A DNA stretch of 64,000 bases, taken from positions 33,802,080 through 33,866,079 of the forward strand of contig NC_132892.1 in the NCBI RefSeq assembly GCF_030463535.1, in the 5' to 3' direction. The DNA is from Salminus brasiliensis (lineage: Eukaryota; Chordata; Actinopteri; Characiformes; Bryconidae). The position numbers and the translations under genes were made by a program. The notes under the pieces were generated by a model. The model had not been told where the DNA came from and ran no database searches. It saw only the letters and a list, made by a program, of their open reading frames with translations. This document shows, piece after piece, positions 34,661 through 46,785 of this stretch (position 1 is the first letter of the stretch; each line of letters opens with the position of its first letter).

Positions 34661-35047
34661 TGGATCCAGTCCCATTTTGGGATTTGCTGCTCTGGTTATA
34701 ATACTGCTCTTTTGGCCTTCAACCATTCTTGCTCTGCCTTCTACAACCCTTTTCTGGACTGTGTTTTTGTGCCCTATTGCCCGTTATTATTAAAGCTTGT
34801 ACCTGGATCCCACAAACCTGCCTGGTTCTGCCTTATTACAAGGGTCAGTTCTGCTTGTGGGCACTGGTATTTAAGGTTAAATAGAGTGCAAACAGTAACT
34901 GTAGCAGGCAGAAGCATTACAACCTAGCTAGTAGTTAACCAATATACTGGTTGAGGAATTCTGAATGTCTGACAGTCTATTATAAGAAAGGATCTTACTG
35001 GAAAGTACCCTTACACTCACTCTTTTTTTCCACTGTGTAATTTGGTT
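34661..35047. other. Spacer, possible LTR-derived sequence
   Basis: The stretch CCCGTTATTATTAAAGCTTGTACCTGG with nearby CTGCCTGGTTCTGCCTTATT resembles the end of an LTR or repeat with a poly(A)-signal-like ATTAAA. This is weak. After about 34900 the sequence is unclassified until the conserved upstream block of locus F at about 35033. Confidence 0.35.
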
Positions 35048-35210
35048 TGTGGTTGTGATGCTGGTGGGATGGGCTTCAGCACTGAGCAACTCTGACGATT
35101 AATAGTGGGAGAGGAAATGAAGTAGTGCAATCTAAAAAAACCCTCTCTAGACACAGCGCACTGGATATTACCAACGTCTTCTCTTTGTTTAACTATCAGT
35201 GAACCTAAAG

Positions 35211-37856
35211 ATGAAGGCCCTCCTTATCTTCACCCTTCACTTAATATCAGGTCAGTCATTTTTATAGACACTAATGTGACAGAACTTGATTGATTATTAT
35301 TGGCTTAAATGTATTGGTATAACACAGACAGACTAGTAGTAATGGTGGAAATGGATGATGCAGGGCTGCAGAAATGAAAGTATTCACTGACAAATAAGAT
35401 CAGAGATTTTAGTAAGAAAACGAAGAATGACAATCTTCAATTTGATTGGCAGATCAAGTGTTCTGCGTTGACTTGATTGGCTACTCCGGAGGGAGTGTAA
35501 ACCTCTACTGCAAACACCATCAGTATGGAATCAAAGAAAAATACTTTTGTGAGGTAAAAGAAAATCAGTGTGTAAATAAAATAGTGTCTAAAGCCCAGAA
35601 CGGATGGTATCATACAGAGGGACTTTCTCTGTTTGACTCTGGTGGAAGAAACTTTAATGGCACCTTAGTGGTGATGTTCAAATCACTGAGTTTACAGGAT
35701 GCTGGATCCTATCAGTGTGGAGAGACTGGAGTGTGGAGTCATACTGTGAACCTGACAGTGAAAATGGGTGAGAAAGTGTGAGTGAAAATGAATGAATGAA
35801 AATTAAATCTACAAAAATATACATATGTTAAATATGCATAAATGTAATATACAGATCCATGTTTGGGGTCAAAAAAAGTGACTGCTTATCTGGGAGAAAC
35901 CATCATCATCCGCTGTTCCTATTCTAAAGTGTTTGAGAACAGGGCCAAGTACTTCTACAAACAGTCTACCGGGGCTGTGATTGTGAAGACTGAAACAAAA
36001 AATCAGACAGGCAGGTTCTCCATCTCTGATGACATAAAGTCTAAAGTGGTCAGTGTGAAAATCAGTGATGTGAGAAAAGAAGATGGAGGAGTTTATTACT
36101 GTGGGGTGTGGTTTGCAGTGGAACCAGTCAGTTACTTCTCCTTCTACTCAGAGATTCAACTACAGATTACCGGTGAGATCTGATTAATGTTTTAGACTAA
36201 GATTGATCTTTTTTTCATGTTCTATATTAAATAATAAAATATGCATTGCTTATTTAGTTCCTTTTTTGTTTCTCTCAGCTCCAGGTTCCTCCACCTTCAT
36301 GAGCGTCATCACCCCTGTGAGCACCTGTGTGGCTCTGCTTCTGATTGGAGGACTGGCAGTGATCTTCTATAGACTGAGTTTTAAGAAGACACAAGGTACT
36401 TTACACACATAAACACTCTAGACACTTTTACATGCAGCCTAATACTCAGACTAATAGCTCAGTCAGAATAGACTAGTCTAATTGTGGTCATTCTTTTACA
36501 TTCAGTTTGAACGTAGTGGGTAATCCTGTAAAATAAATCTGTTAGGTAAAATAAAAATAAGCATGTAAACATTACTGTAAACATTAAGTATGTAAGTACA
36601 AGGCACCAGCAACACACATTATTACTGGAATAGGGACTCCCACGGTGTCCATGGCATGTGGACTTCTCCATTCTCTTCCTTCACCAGTGCTTCGTCACTT
36701 GAAGCTACTGTGGACATGTGCCTTCATGGTATGTTCTGTGAGGATGAGATAATCTTTTAAAAGAAAAAAAAGTTTTATAAAATAAGACAGAACTTCTGCA
36801 GTCTTCACTGCATTTCATCCAGCCAGCAGTATGTAGAGACAAGAAGGTCACTGTGTGTAATGGTCATGTTTGGGTTTTTGCTGGTGCTCACTTGCATTGC
36901 TTGCAGTTAGGACATGGTATTAGTTCATTATCAGCCCGTTCTTTTCGACAGACTGGTTAGTCATAGCTCAGTACTCTTGGCTAATACCAGTGGTAAATTT
37001 AATGGCATCCTGTCTGTGTACAGAGTATGGGTCACTATGTATTCTATAAGTATGTATCACTAATAAAATGTCCAATCAGATTGAGAGGTCGAAGCCAAAC
37101 TTAACGTTTTGGTATAATGATAAAATGTATCTTTATTTTCAACAGAATCCTCCTTTTCACTGGACAGGACAGATATAGAAAACACTAAATCTGTGAGTAC
37201 CTGATGTTCTCTTAGCATGTGCACAACAGACTCTTGACTTTTAGCTGACAGTTCATCTCTCTCTGCAGAATTCCTATGAAGACTTTCCAGATACAAGAGA
37301 TAGTTCACTTTACTCTGTGGTCCAACTGCCCACAATAACCTCTGATCACCTTAAAACTATCTATGTCACTGCCCAACTACCCACAATCCCCTCTGATCCC
37401 CCTAATACTGTGGATGCCACTGACCAACTACCCACAATCACCTCTGATCCTCCTAAAACTATCTATGTCACTGCCCAACTACCCACAACCCCCTCTGATC
37501 ACCCTAATATTGTATATGCCACTGCCCAACTACCCACAATCCCCTATGAACCCCCTAACACTATGGACACCACTGCCCAACTACCCACAACCCTCTCTGA
37601 TCCCCCTCACACTGTGAATGCCACTGCCCAACTATCCACAACCCTCTCTGATCCCCCTAATACTGTGTATACTACTTCCCAGCTACCCACAACCCCCTCT
37701 GATCACCCTAATACTATATATGTCACTGCCCAGATACCCACAATCCCCTCTGATCCCCCTAATACTGTGTATACCACTGCCCAACTACCCACAACCACCC
37801 TCCGATCCCCCAAACACCAAGTACACCACTGCCCCCCTACCCGCAATCCCCTTTGA
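35211..37856 (+). CDS. Locus F: two-Ig-domain CD300/pIgR-like receptor with long 17-residue-repeat tail
   Basis: Exons are 35211-35250 (signal peptide, MKALLIFTLHLIS), 35453-35767 (domain 1), 35855-36172 (domain 2), 36279-36395 (transmembrane), 37146-37192 (linker) and 37269-37856 (tail), giving 474 residues. Domain 1 differs from locus E at only a few residues and has canonical plus CD300-type cysteine pairs. Domain 2 has IIRCSYS and VYYCGVWF. The 195-residue tail begins NSYEDFPD and SLYSVVQLP (ITIM-like Y-S-V-V), then about eight units of a 17-residue repeat centred on TVYATAQLPT.PSDPPN. Repeat tyrosines have Ala, Thr or Ser at +3, so they are not standard ITIMs, and some are Asp or Asn. 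A one-base shift in the last unit (near 37796) changes the frame and the stop is reached at 37854. Confidence 0.82.
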
Positions 37857-38582
37857 TCCCCCAAAATGCCAAGTACACCATATGAAACGAGATTTATGTT
37901 TTTGTCTGTTTTTTTTTTTACTCATTTGACTGTAAAATTGGTAAAATCATAAATTCCATATAAAAAAAGAACCTTTTTATTAAAAGCATTTTCTCTGTGC
38001 TTTATATATTTGTGGGTTTTTTTTCTTTGCTTCCTATTTTGCTGGGCACACCTTATCTATGCTAGCTATTTTTCATTGGCTACTAGCCTTTAACACGGGA
38101 TCAGTTATATTTTACTAAATACATACAATGTATGTATGCCTGGTATATAGAGTTTTAGTATGTTAGCTTTCAGTCCTACATTAATCAGGGCACATAGAGC
38201 ATGTCCTTTATTTTCTCAGTAAGTGTAGATTGATCTCAGGTCACCATGCCCAGGCTTATGTCCCGGCTCTACTAAAGAGACTTGTTAGTGTCCTATGAAA
38301 CTGCTGTTTTTTTTTTGTTTGTTTGTTTTGTTTTTTTACAAAATTATTAAAACATTGTGTTCTAAAATATTTTTATTTTTTATTTTATGAATAAAAATGT
38401 TAATATGGATTAATAAAAAGCTCTTGTGTCCCACTCTCCTGTTTTGTTCGGTCACTAGGACTAACCTTTAGGCAGTACTGGCTGCTAAGCTGCCATCGTT
38501 GGGGCTCTTGAGCAGGGCCCTTAACCCACACTGTAGCATGGCTAACCAGGCTAAAATAGTTTAAAAGTATATTAACAATAAA
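37857..38582. other. Locus F 3' region and spacer
   Basis: A last out-of-frame repeat remnant runs to about 37885. ATTAAA occurs at 37979-37984 and could end the transcript. The remainder is T-rich spacer with no gene recognised. Confidence 0.5.
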
Positions 38583-40090
38583 GAATCAGAATCAGAATCA
38601 GAATCTCTTTATTTCACCAAGTATGTTACACATACAAGGAATTTGTCTTGGTGAGAGCAACACGTATGACAAGTAACAAAAAACACAGAACACAGTCTTA
38701 AACTAAAGGAAAATTACACTAAACAGTAAATAGGGTAGGGGATAAATTAAAAAAAGTAAAAAGTACTACAGGTAATAAAGAGATGATATTTACAGAAAGT
38801 TAAGAGCTGATATTTACAGAAATGAACATCTGTACAGTGTGCAAATAGACAGAGTGCAAAATAGCTGTTCAGTCCGGTTTGGTATAGTTCAGTTGTATGT
38901 TTTGAGGTTTACAGTGGGAGGTGTTCACTGTGGTTGAGGAGCGCTACAGCTTTGGGGAAGAAGCTGTTAGCATGACGTGTTGTGCTGGTTTTGATGGACC
39001 GCAGTCTTCTACCAGAGGGGAGTGTCTGGAAGAGGAGGTGTCCAGGATGTGAGGGGTCAGATGTAATCTTGCCAGCCCGCTTCCTCACCCTGCTGGTGTA
39101 GATCTGTTGAAGTGATGGCAGGTTACATCCTATGATCCTCTCTGCTGTCCTGATGATGCGCTGGAGTTTGGTTCTTTCTTGTGAGGTGGAGGAACCAAAC
39201 CAGATAGTTATGGAGGCTGTGATAATGGACTCGATGATCGCTGTGTAGAACTGGATCATCAGGGTCTGTGGCAGGTTGGATTTCTTGAGCTGTCTCAAGA
39301 AGAACATTCTTTGTTGAGCTTTCGTGATGATGGAGATGGTGTTTTTCTCCCATTTCAAGTCTCTGGAGATGGTGGTGCCCATGACTCCACCATGGATACT
39401 GCAGTGTTGTTGATGTGGAGGGGGGGAAGGGGGTGGATTGCGTCGGAAGTCCACCACCATCTCTACAGTCTTTTCTGTGTTTAGCAGCAGGTGGTTGTTG
39501 CTGCACCAGGACACCAGCTGCTCAATTTCCTTTCTGTAAGCAGACTCATCACCGTTGGCTATGAGGCCCACCACAGTGGAGTCATCTGCAAATTTCAGGA
39601 TCTTTACAGCTGGATCTTTGGAGACACAGTCATTAGTGTAGAGGCTGAAGAGAAGGGGTGAAAGAACAACCCTGTGGGACTCCAGTACTGAGTGTCCAGA
39701 GGTCTGAAGTGTGCTTCCCCAGCCGCACCTGCTGTCTTCTGTCTGTCAGAAAATCCATGATCCACCGACACATGGAGTCTGGCACTGACAGCTGGGAGAG
39801 TTTGGCCTGAAGAAGCTGCGGCACAACAGTGTTAAAGGCCGAGTTAAAGTCCACAAACAAAACCCTAGCATAGTTTCCATGGCTGTCGAGATGTTGCAGG
39901 ATAAAGTGCAGGGTCAGGTTGACCACATCGTCGACAGACCTGTTTGCTCGGTATGCAAACTGCAAGGGGTCCAGCAGGGGGTCTGTGATGGACTTCAGGT
40001 GGGCTAGGATCAGGCGTTCAAAGACCTTCATGACTACAAAGGTCAGGGCGACAGGCCTGTAGTCATTCAGTCCAGTGCTGGCATCTTCTT
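38583..40090 (-). mobile_element. LINE (CR1/L2/Rex-like), 5'-truncated, reverse transcriptase pseudogene
   Basis: On the minus strand, frames read KVFERLILAHLKSITDPLLD, FAYRANRSVDDVVNLTLHFI, ARVLFVDFNSAFNTVVPQLL and STGVPQGC (40031-39633), then VGLIANGDESAYRKEIEQLV, NHLLLNTEKTVEMVVDFRR and the RT C-terminal region (39574-38909). A frame break at ~39630 falls in the catalytic YADD region, which is not intact. The 3' end at 38583-38605 carries a GATTCT tandem tail. Clade assignment is tentative. Confidence 0.85.
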
Positions 40091-40357
40091 CTACACCTTT
40101 GCATATAGCCTAGCATTGCTCCTTAGCCTCGTCCTCAGTTAATGTTTCCCTTTACTTTCTCATTCTAGTTTTCTTGACATTTCTTCTATGTATGTGAGTT
40201 TGCTGTTATGCTGGCCAGTGTCAAATATACCATATTTGTACAATCCCAGACTCCTGTTGTAAAACCTTCCATGATGGCATTTGGTTTACTAGAACATACA
40301 CATTAGTCAGGATGTTGTGGGGTTGAAAACATCAAAATAAATTGGACAATCACAGTC

Positions 40358-40363
40358 TGTGGT
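40358..40363 (+). promoter_or_regulatory. RUNX-like TGTGGT core upstream of locus G
   Basis: CTGTGGTCTGTGATGCTGAT is the locus G version of the conserved upstream block, 215 bases before the ATG. A downstream TGACGCAAT at about 40433 fits a C/EBP-type half-site pattern. Both are predictions from motif match. Confidence 0.35.
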
Positions 40364-40453
40364 CTGTGATGCTGATGTGAAGGCTGTGAGGTTAAGAAAC
40401 TTTGACACCCACCAGACGAAGATGAAACACAGTGACGCAATCTAGACACAGAC

Positions 40454-40454
<1 letters not shown>

Positions 40455-40514
<60 letters not shown>
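40455..40514. repeat. (GA)n microsatellite in locus G leader
   Basis: Nearly uninterrupted GA dinucleotides lie 64 bases before the locus G start codon, probably within the 5' untranslated region. Confidence 0.95.
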
Positions 40515-40515
<1 letters not shown>

Positions 40516-40577
40516 CACAGTACCTTACAGAGAGCAGAACAACTTCTGAACTGAAAGAGCTGATAGTGAATCTCGGA

Positions 40578-43500
40578 ATGAAGATCATCCTCATCTTCAT
40601 CTCCTTTTACCTGATCACAGGTCAGTTATTCTACTTTAATACAGTATGCTTTGTATGATCTGGCTTCTTAACCATGTAGAACTGTAGAAGAGAACTGATT
40701 TAGAGACAAATGGGTCAAAAATGTTAGTAAGAGTTAGTTAGTAGTTAGTAATTAAAGTACCTTTAATTTGATTGGCAGGTCGATTGGACTGTGCTCATGT
40801 CATTGGCTACTTAGGAGGAAGTGTTATGATCTACTGTAAAGATCCTGGTTATGGAAATCAGAAAAAATATTTTTGTAAGGAGGCAAGAGAAGGTCAGTGT
40901 GTGAATAAAACAGTGACTGAAGTCCAAGGCAAATGGGTTGATGCAGACAGACTATCTCTGGGTGATGCACATGGAGAGAACTTTACTGGATTCCTAACAG
41001 TGATCTACAGACAGCTGAGTTTAGAAGATGCTGGATTATACCAGTGTGGAGAGTCTGGAGTGTGGAATCACACTGTAAACCTGACAGTGGCTACAGGTGA
41101 TGGAATTTCCTAACTTTTAAAAGTTTACAACTGTGTAATTTGTAAAGTCAGTTTTCACACTGAACATGTACTTAACACACAGATCCAGGTTATTTGGGGC
41201 CAAAGACTGTGACTGGTTATTTGGGAGAGACCATCACCATCAGCTCTTCCTATCCAGAGGAGTTTAAGGTATACAGCAAGTTGTTCTACAAGAAGTATGG
41301 TCAATATTTTACTGCGATGGTCAGCACCTCTGAGACTCAGAAAGCCAGATTTTCCATCTCTGAGGACAGGAGGTCTAAAGTGGTTAGTGTGAACATCAGT
41401 GATGTGAGACAAGATGATGAAGGAGTTTTTTTTTGGGGAATGGTGAAGGGAGGGAATTCGGTCGAATATTTCTCCCTCTACTCAAAGATTTGGCTACACA
41501 CAACCAACAGGGACACTTTACCAGCTCCAACAGCAACCACACCTGAAAAACAACAGTTCAGTAAGTCATTTTCCAGAACCTCCACTATCTGTCACTATGT
41601 CTGACCCTTCCTTTACTGTCTATTTACTGTCCTTTACTTACATCAGCTGATCTGGATCTCATGGTCTCGGTAAATCTATTGGCAGAGCTGACTAACCTAT
41701 GGATCCACACGAGTACCAGATCAGCAGAATCTAAGAAAGGACTTAGTATACAGTCGGTGGTTAGTGGTTGGCAGTAGCCTGACCTAAACACTGCCTCACT
41801 GAGCTCCACAATATTTTATTATTTGACAGTTTGGTACCTTCTGAGAGTGTAGGAACTAAACTCTTACTAAAGCTGCCAGAGGCGTGGCTCCTTTCAGATA
41901 TCTTTCTTTTACTTTGTGACTCATATTTGACATCACTTAAAGCCCACACAAGCTTCTCTTTAAGTTCAGAAAACCTGTAAAAATCTTTTTCCACAGGATG
42001 TGATGAAACATTCACCAACATGTCAATTCACCCATGATTGATATAATCTAGGGTTGTTGTTAAGGTAAAAAGCACTAGAATTTTTACAGATGCTGGGGAG
42101 ACATGATGGATTCAATGAGATCTATTAGTAAAAGTATCAAAGTATGGCTTAAGTGTACAGCCTGGGGTTCTGTGGTTTAGCTCTCCACTCTGCACCATGT
42201 GCTTAAATGTAAGTAAAGCTGGAGGGCAGTAAATGAATATAGACTCAATATAGGAAATATACTGACATTGTCTTTGGAGTGGTCCTTTTTTGGATTAAAT
42301 AAACACTCATTAGATGCTCAGTAAAATCTCTGCACCATCTTAGAAATGGAGCAGAATCTGAATTTTCGGTAGATTAGCATTCTACTGAATTCAGATGTTC
42401 TTCACTTTATTTGTCCAAGTTCAGATCTGTAGACATTCACCTGAGTTGGGTTAGGTTTTGGGTTGAGGTTAAGGTTAGGATTAGGATCAGGGTTAAGGTT
42501 AGGTTTTGGGTTGGGGTTAAGGTTGGGATTAGGGGTTAGGTTGTGGGTTAGGCAGGGCGAGGATATAAGGTCTACTTAATGTAACAGATAAACAGTAAAT
42601 TTACTGCATGTCATTAAAGCATCAACAGAACATCTTTAGGACCTTTTTCTCAGTGTACTTAGGTGCTGCACTTATCTGCTATTGATGTGTTACTGATAGT
42701 CTGTTAAGAGTTTATTCATCTTCTATAAAGGACCACTCCAGATAAAGTACAATCAAATTTATGTACAGTATATAGCGGCCATGTATGCAAAATGCTTGTT
42801 CATGTCTCCAGGGTCCTCATTCATCACTGTGAGTGTCTGTGTGGTTCTGCTGCTGGTTGGAGGACTGATACTGATCCTCTACAAACTAAGATCCAACAAG
42901 ATAGAAGGTACTGCTCTCTCAGCTCTCTCTCTTGCAACAGGGCAAATATTTCATGACCTTTTGATTAGATCTACTTCGTTACTCAGAACCGGCAACATGA
43001 TTCATTTCAGGGGTGGTTTTTCAGATAAAAGGGTTTGATAACCATCTGTTTGAAAGGTAGTAAAGTGGTCTCTTAAACTGATTCAATGTGCAGTTTACTG
43101 TCATTTTTCCAACCCTGAAATACACTATATTGTCAAAAGTATTGGGACACTGGTTCGTTCATTGTTTTTTTTTTTTTTCTGAAATCAAGTGGGATTAAAA
43201 AGAGCTGATCCTGCTTTTGTTGGAGTAACTGTCTCTACTGTCCAGAGAAGAAGACTTTCTACTAGATTTTGGAGCCGCATTGGATTGCAAGGATTTGTTG
43301 GATAATCACCACCCCACCTCATCCCAAAAGTAATGGATGGAGCATCACCCTCATTCCAAAGAACACAGTTCTTCCACTGCTCCACAGCCCAATGCTGGGG
43401 GGCTTTGTACCCCTCTAGCCCACACCTGGCATTAGGCAGCATGGTGACAATAGGTTCATGTTCATAGACAGGGTTCTGTGATTTAGGGCTCAAATAGTCA

Positions 43501-44955
43501 AGTGATAGTTGATTGCGATTGTACAAAGATGTCAGAGTCTGGCTGGAAAATTGAACATAAAGGTTTGGTACTTCTTTCGACACTACACACTCAAATGTTG
43601 GTGGACACCCCTTCTAATAAAGGCATTCAGCTGTTTTAAGTTGTACCCATTGCTGATACAGATGTGCCTACACACATACACACACAGCTTGTCTAGTCCC
43701 TGTAGAGAAGTACTGCCAATAGAACAGAAGGATTCTATGGAACATGTATCTATGGACCAATTGGCACCATGCTGCCTAATGCCAGGCGTGGGCTAGAAGG
43801 GCATAAAGCCCCCCAGCATTGAAGAGCTGTGGAGCAGTGGAAGAACTGTGTTCTCTGGAATGATGGTGGAGCTCCATTCAATACATTTGTGATGAGTGGT
43901 GGAGTTGGAAATGAGATGGTGTGGCAATCATCCAACATCCTGCCCTCACTAATGCTCTTGTCGTTGAATGCAATCAAATCCTCACAGCAATGCCCCTTCA
44001 AAATCCAGTGCATTGCCTTCTTCTCTGGACAGTAGAGACAGTTACTCCAACAAAAGCAAGAGAAACTTTTTAACCTTCTTGATTTCAGAAGAAATAATGA
44101 ATTAGTCTGTGTTTTTTACTTTTACTATGTTCAGGGCATTAATAACCAATAATAACCACATCCAGTTCTGACACTGTGTCTGTGTGTTTAATAGGGTCCA
44201 CAGTTTCACTGATCGAGAAAGACGTGGACAACAGTTATGCTGTGAGTACATGTGTGGGTTTGTGTATTACAGTCTGTATTGTAAGCATTGAGACACATTC
44301 TACTCATATTATTTATAAAACTGACACATCAGCCTAAACAGCCCACATGTCTATGGAAAACCACAAAATATGTTTCTCTGCATTATGCTTGTGTCCTCGA
44401 GGAGTAAAAGTGAGGGATACTAAGGATATTTTATCTTAGATTAGCTATTCTGCTTGATCTACTAAAGTGTGGACAACTAGCTGCAGTTTTGAGTGGATTT
44501 TTACTTGCACACTCTTTACAAAAGGCATTGGTTATATATTTTTACCCATGGCATTTTGATGACCCAATTACACCACTTATGGACAAATTTGTGTAGGCGG
44601 TTCCATATAGAAATTCAGTTCTGTATTGTACCCAATAGGGTTCAACATTACAACTCAAACTTACTATCCCCTAAGGCAGATGAATCCTTGGAGACCCCCC
44701 AAACTCAATAGAAACAATGAAATTAAGGAAAAAAATAAGTAAAAGTTATTTTGGAAAATTGCTCTTTATGTGTAATAACAATGGCGTATAGACAAAAACA
44801 GAAGTAGGCCTACACATGGTGTCATGGTTATGGTTGTATGGACCATGCTGGAATCCAGCATTTGGCTGATACTCTCCAAGCCATTTATAAAATCACCTAG
44901 ACATCCTAATTATCATCTAATAATTGATCATTAAAAAACACACATACACACATAT

Positions 44956-45021
<66 letters not shown>

Positions 45022-45511
45022 ATATATATATCATGTTGCATCCTTTAATAAACTGGCTGTAATTGTAGTTTTAGGCTTATAAGGACCCTAGGGGTCAAAG
45101 GACCCTGGTAACTATCCCAATGATGTGGTCAGCTCAGGCTCGAGTGCAGTTTTTTTACACAAATCACAGGCAGAATGCTTCCAATTAGCACCTGAAATTG
45201 AAACTGCTGCCCTCTGTGTTTTGTCCTCACCCTCTCTTCAGACTTCCCACTGTGCCTGTGACTACGAGGAGATTGAAAATGTCAGATCCATTTCAGACAC
45301 TGGAGCTACACCGTCCTTTGCTGTCCAAGCACCCTCAATTCCCTCTAATCACCCAAACACTGCTCATGTCACTACTCAGATACCCATAAACCTCTTTGAT
45401 CAGTCTAACACTGTCCATGCCACTGCTCAGTTACCTATTATTCCTTCTGACAGGTCTGGTCCTCTTTGTGTTACCTTGCATTTGGCCATAACCCCCCATG
45501 TAGCAGATTAG
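40578..45511 (+). CDS. Locus G: two-Ig-domain CD300/pIgR-like receptor with cysteine-less domain 2 and Tyr-poor tail
   Basis: Exons are 40578-40620 (signal peptide, MKIILIFISFYLIT), 40779-41096 (domain 1), 41183-41560 (domain 2 plus stem), 42812-42907 (transmembrane), 44195-44241 (linker) and 45242-45511 (tail), giving 383 residues. Domain 1 is canonical (VMIYCKD, LYQCGE; second pair KYFCKEAREGQC). In domain 2 both canonical cysteines are replaced (TISSSYP; VFFWGMV), and the exon runs on through a Thr/Pro stem instead of using the usual GTGAG donor. The tail starts CDYEEIENV, whose YEEI fits the Src-family SH2 site, then has three decayed 17-residue units whose tyrosine positions are His (TAHVTT, TVHATAQLP). 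AATAAA is at 45597-45602. A diverging or dying inhibitory-type receptor, but no frame lesion is seen. Confidence 0.75.
43120..43446 (+). mobile_element. MITE copy, truncated, locus G intron
   Basis: It starts TACACTATATTGTCAAAAGT and carries the usual interior to CTGGCATTAGGCAGC, without the distal TIR. It sits between the transmembrane and linker exons. Confidence 0.7.
43583..44095 (-). mobile_element. MITE copy, inverted, locus G intron
   Basis: It opens with CTCAAATGTTGGTGGACACC, continues with GCCTAATGCCAGGCGTGGGC and ends in TTAACCTTCTTGATTTCAG without the terminal TIR. Together with 43120-43446 it forms a loose inverted pair. Confidence 0.65.
44963..45030. repeat. (TA)n microsatellite, locus G intron
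   Basis: About 30 TA units with small interruptions lie upstream of the tail exon at 45242, preceded by a CACATACACACA patch. Confidence 0.95.
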
Positions 45512-45602
45512 AACTAATTCTAGAAAGTTTTGTGCAAAAGTTTTAGTTTTAGTCCCCTAATCCCATTATTCTAATATTCTGATCATGTCTCTGATCAATA
45601 AA

Positions 45603-46609
45603 ATAGTTTTACTGTAGAAGCTCCATCAGAACAGATGCAGGAGATGAGAACTTTGGAGATGTTTTATTGAACCACCACCACTTTCTGTAGGAATGTTATT
45701 AGTGTTTATTCTAATATCAGCGATTTACTGAGCAGATAACGCTTGATCAGATCAGCAGCTTTTCACTCTGATTTATACAGGGGGACTACAGTACTGTGTA
45801 TGTTTATTTGTTTTTGAGATGCTAAACAGGATACCTCTTTGCACAAATCCACAAGTGGGGGCTGTTTCTTCTGTTTAGTCTACTTTAGCTTCTGACATTG
45901 CTGCATGTACTGGATGTGTAATGAAGGTGATCCAACAAGCCCACCATTCACAGATGTTTGTATTTATCTATGCTAAGAATTATATTTCTACTCGTCTAAT
46001 CTCACTGTATTATACCAATCCAAGGAGGAAGACTGTAAAATTTGACATAAGTGGTTACTGTTTATTTCAATTTTGTTTATGACTGGAAAATAAAACTTAA
46101 AAAATATTTAAAATTAAATAATTAATTAATTAATTAAATAATTAAATAATTAAATAGTATAGTAAGTCTTTTCTTGACATAACTCTGTTTTGCAGATTAA
46201 TATATAATACTGATCGTATGCTTGGGTGAGTCAAATAGTACCTTATTTGAGTTGACTGGGTTAACTGGGAGGCTGTCTTAGCCAAGGCTTGTCTTAAAGG
46301 TTTAAAGAAGTCAATGTAAAGGTCATATTTCATAGCATTTCTTTGTAGCACCTTCATTTTAAAGGATGTGCTTATTAAAAGAAAGGGTGTTTCATAGAAT
46401 TATATGTTTCATGGAACATAAAGAGTTATTTTAAGACAGCGACAACTAGAGTATTAACCACAGACTCAAAACAGGAAGTTCCTTATAACAGTCAGCCTCA
46501 TGGCAGATACTAGTGTTTGCTTGCTAATCTGAAGAAGATGGAAAACATTAACATTAAACGACCACATTGACCATTTGTGACGGACACAGATGGAATTTGG
46601 CTTCCATAT
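45603..46609. other. Spacer after locus G
   Basis: No gene is recognised. A simple ATTA/AATA-rich patch lies at about 46085-46155. The short minus-strand open frame at 46142-46357 has no recognisable motifs. Confidence 0.5.
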
Positions 46610-46785
46610 TTATACCATCCGTGCAGTGAACACACACAAACACTCACAGTGGACAGTGAGCACACATGCCCGGAGTGGTGGGCAGCCAGGGCCCGGGGAG
46701 CAGAGAGGGTGAAGGGCCTTGCTCAAGGGCCCAACAGTGGCAGCTTGCCGAGCCCAGGTATCAAACCCACAACCCACAACCCTTT
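46610..46785 (-). mobile_element. SINE part 1, interrupted by LINE
   Basis: GGGTGAAGGGCCTTGCTCAAGG and CAACAGTGGCAGCTTGCCGAG match the inverted SINE body at 59130-59210. The matching remainder (AGCTCTAACTGCTAAGCTACCACTG) appears only after the LINE, at 47500-47533, so the LINE inserted into this SINE. Confidence 0.65.

Noticed and set aside
37363-37929. Proline/leucine-rich frames overlapping the locus F tail
   Set aside because: They are the +1 frame of the 51-bp repeat; the splice-consistent frame from the acceptor at 37268 is the TAQLPT frame.
40303-40518. Ser-Leu repeat open frame on the minus strand
   Set aside because: Complement of the GA microsatellite in the locus G leader.
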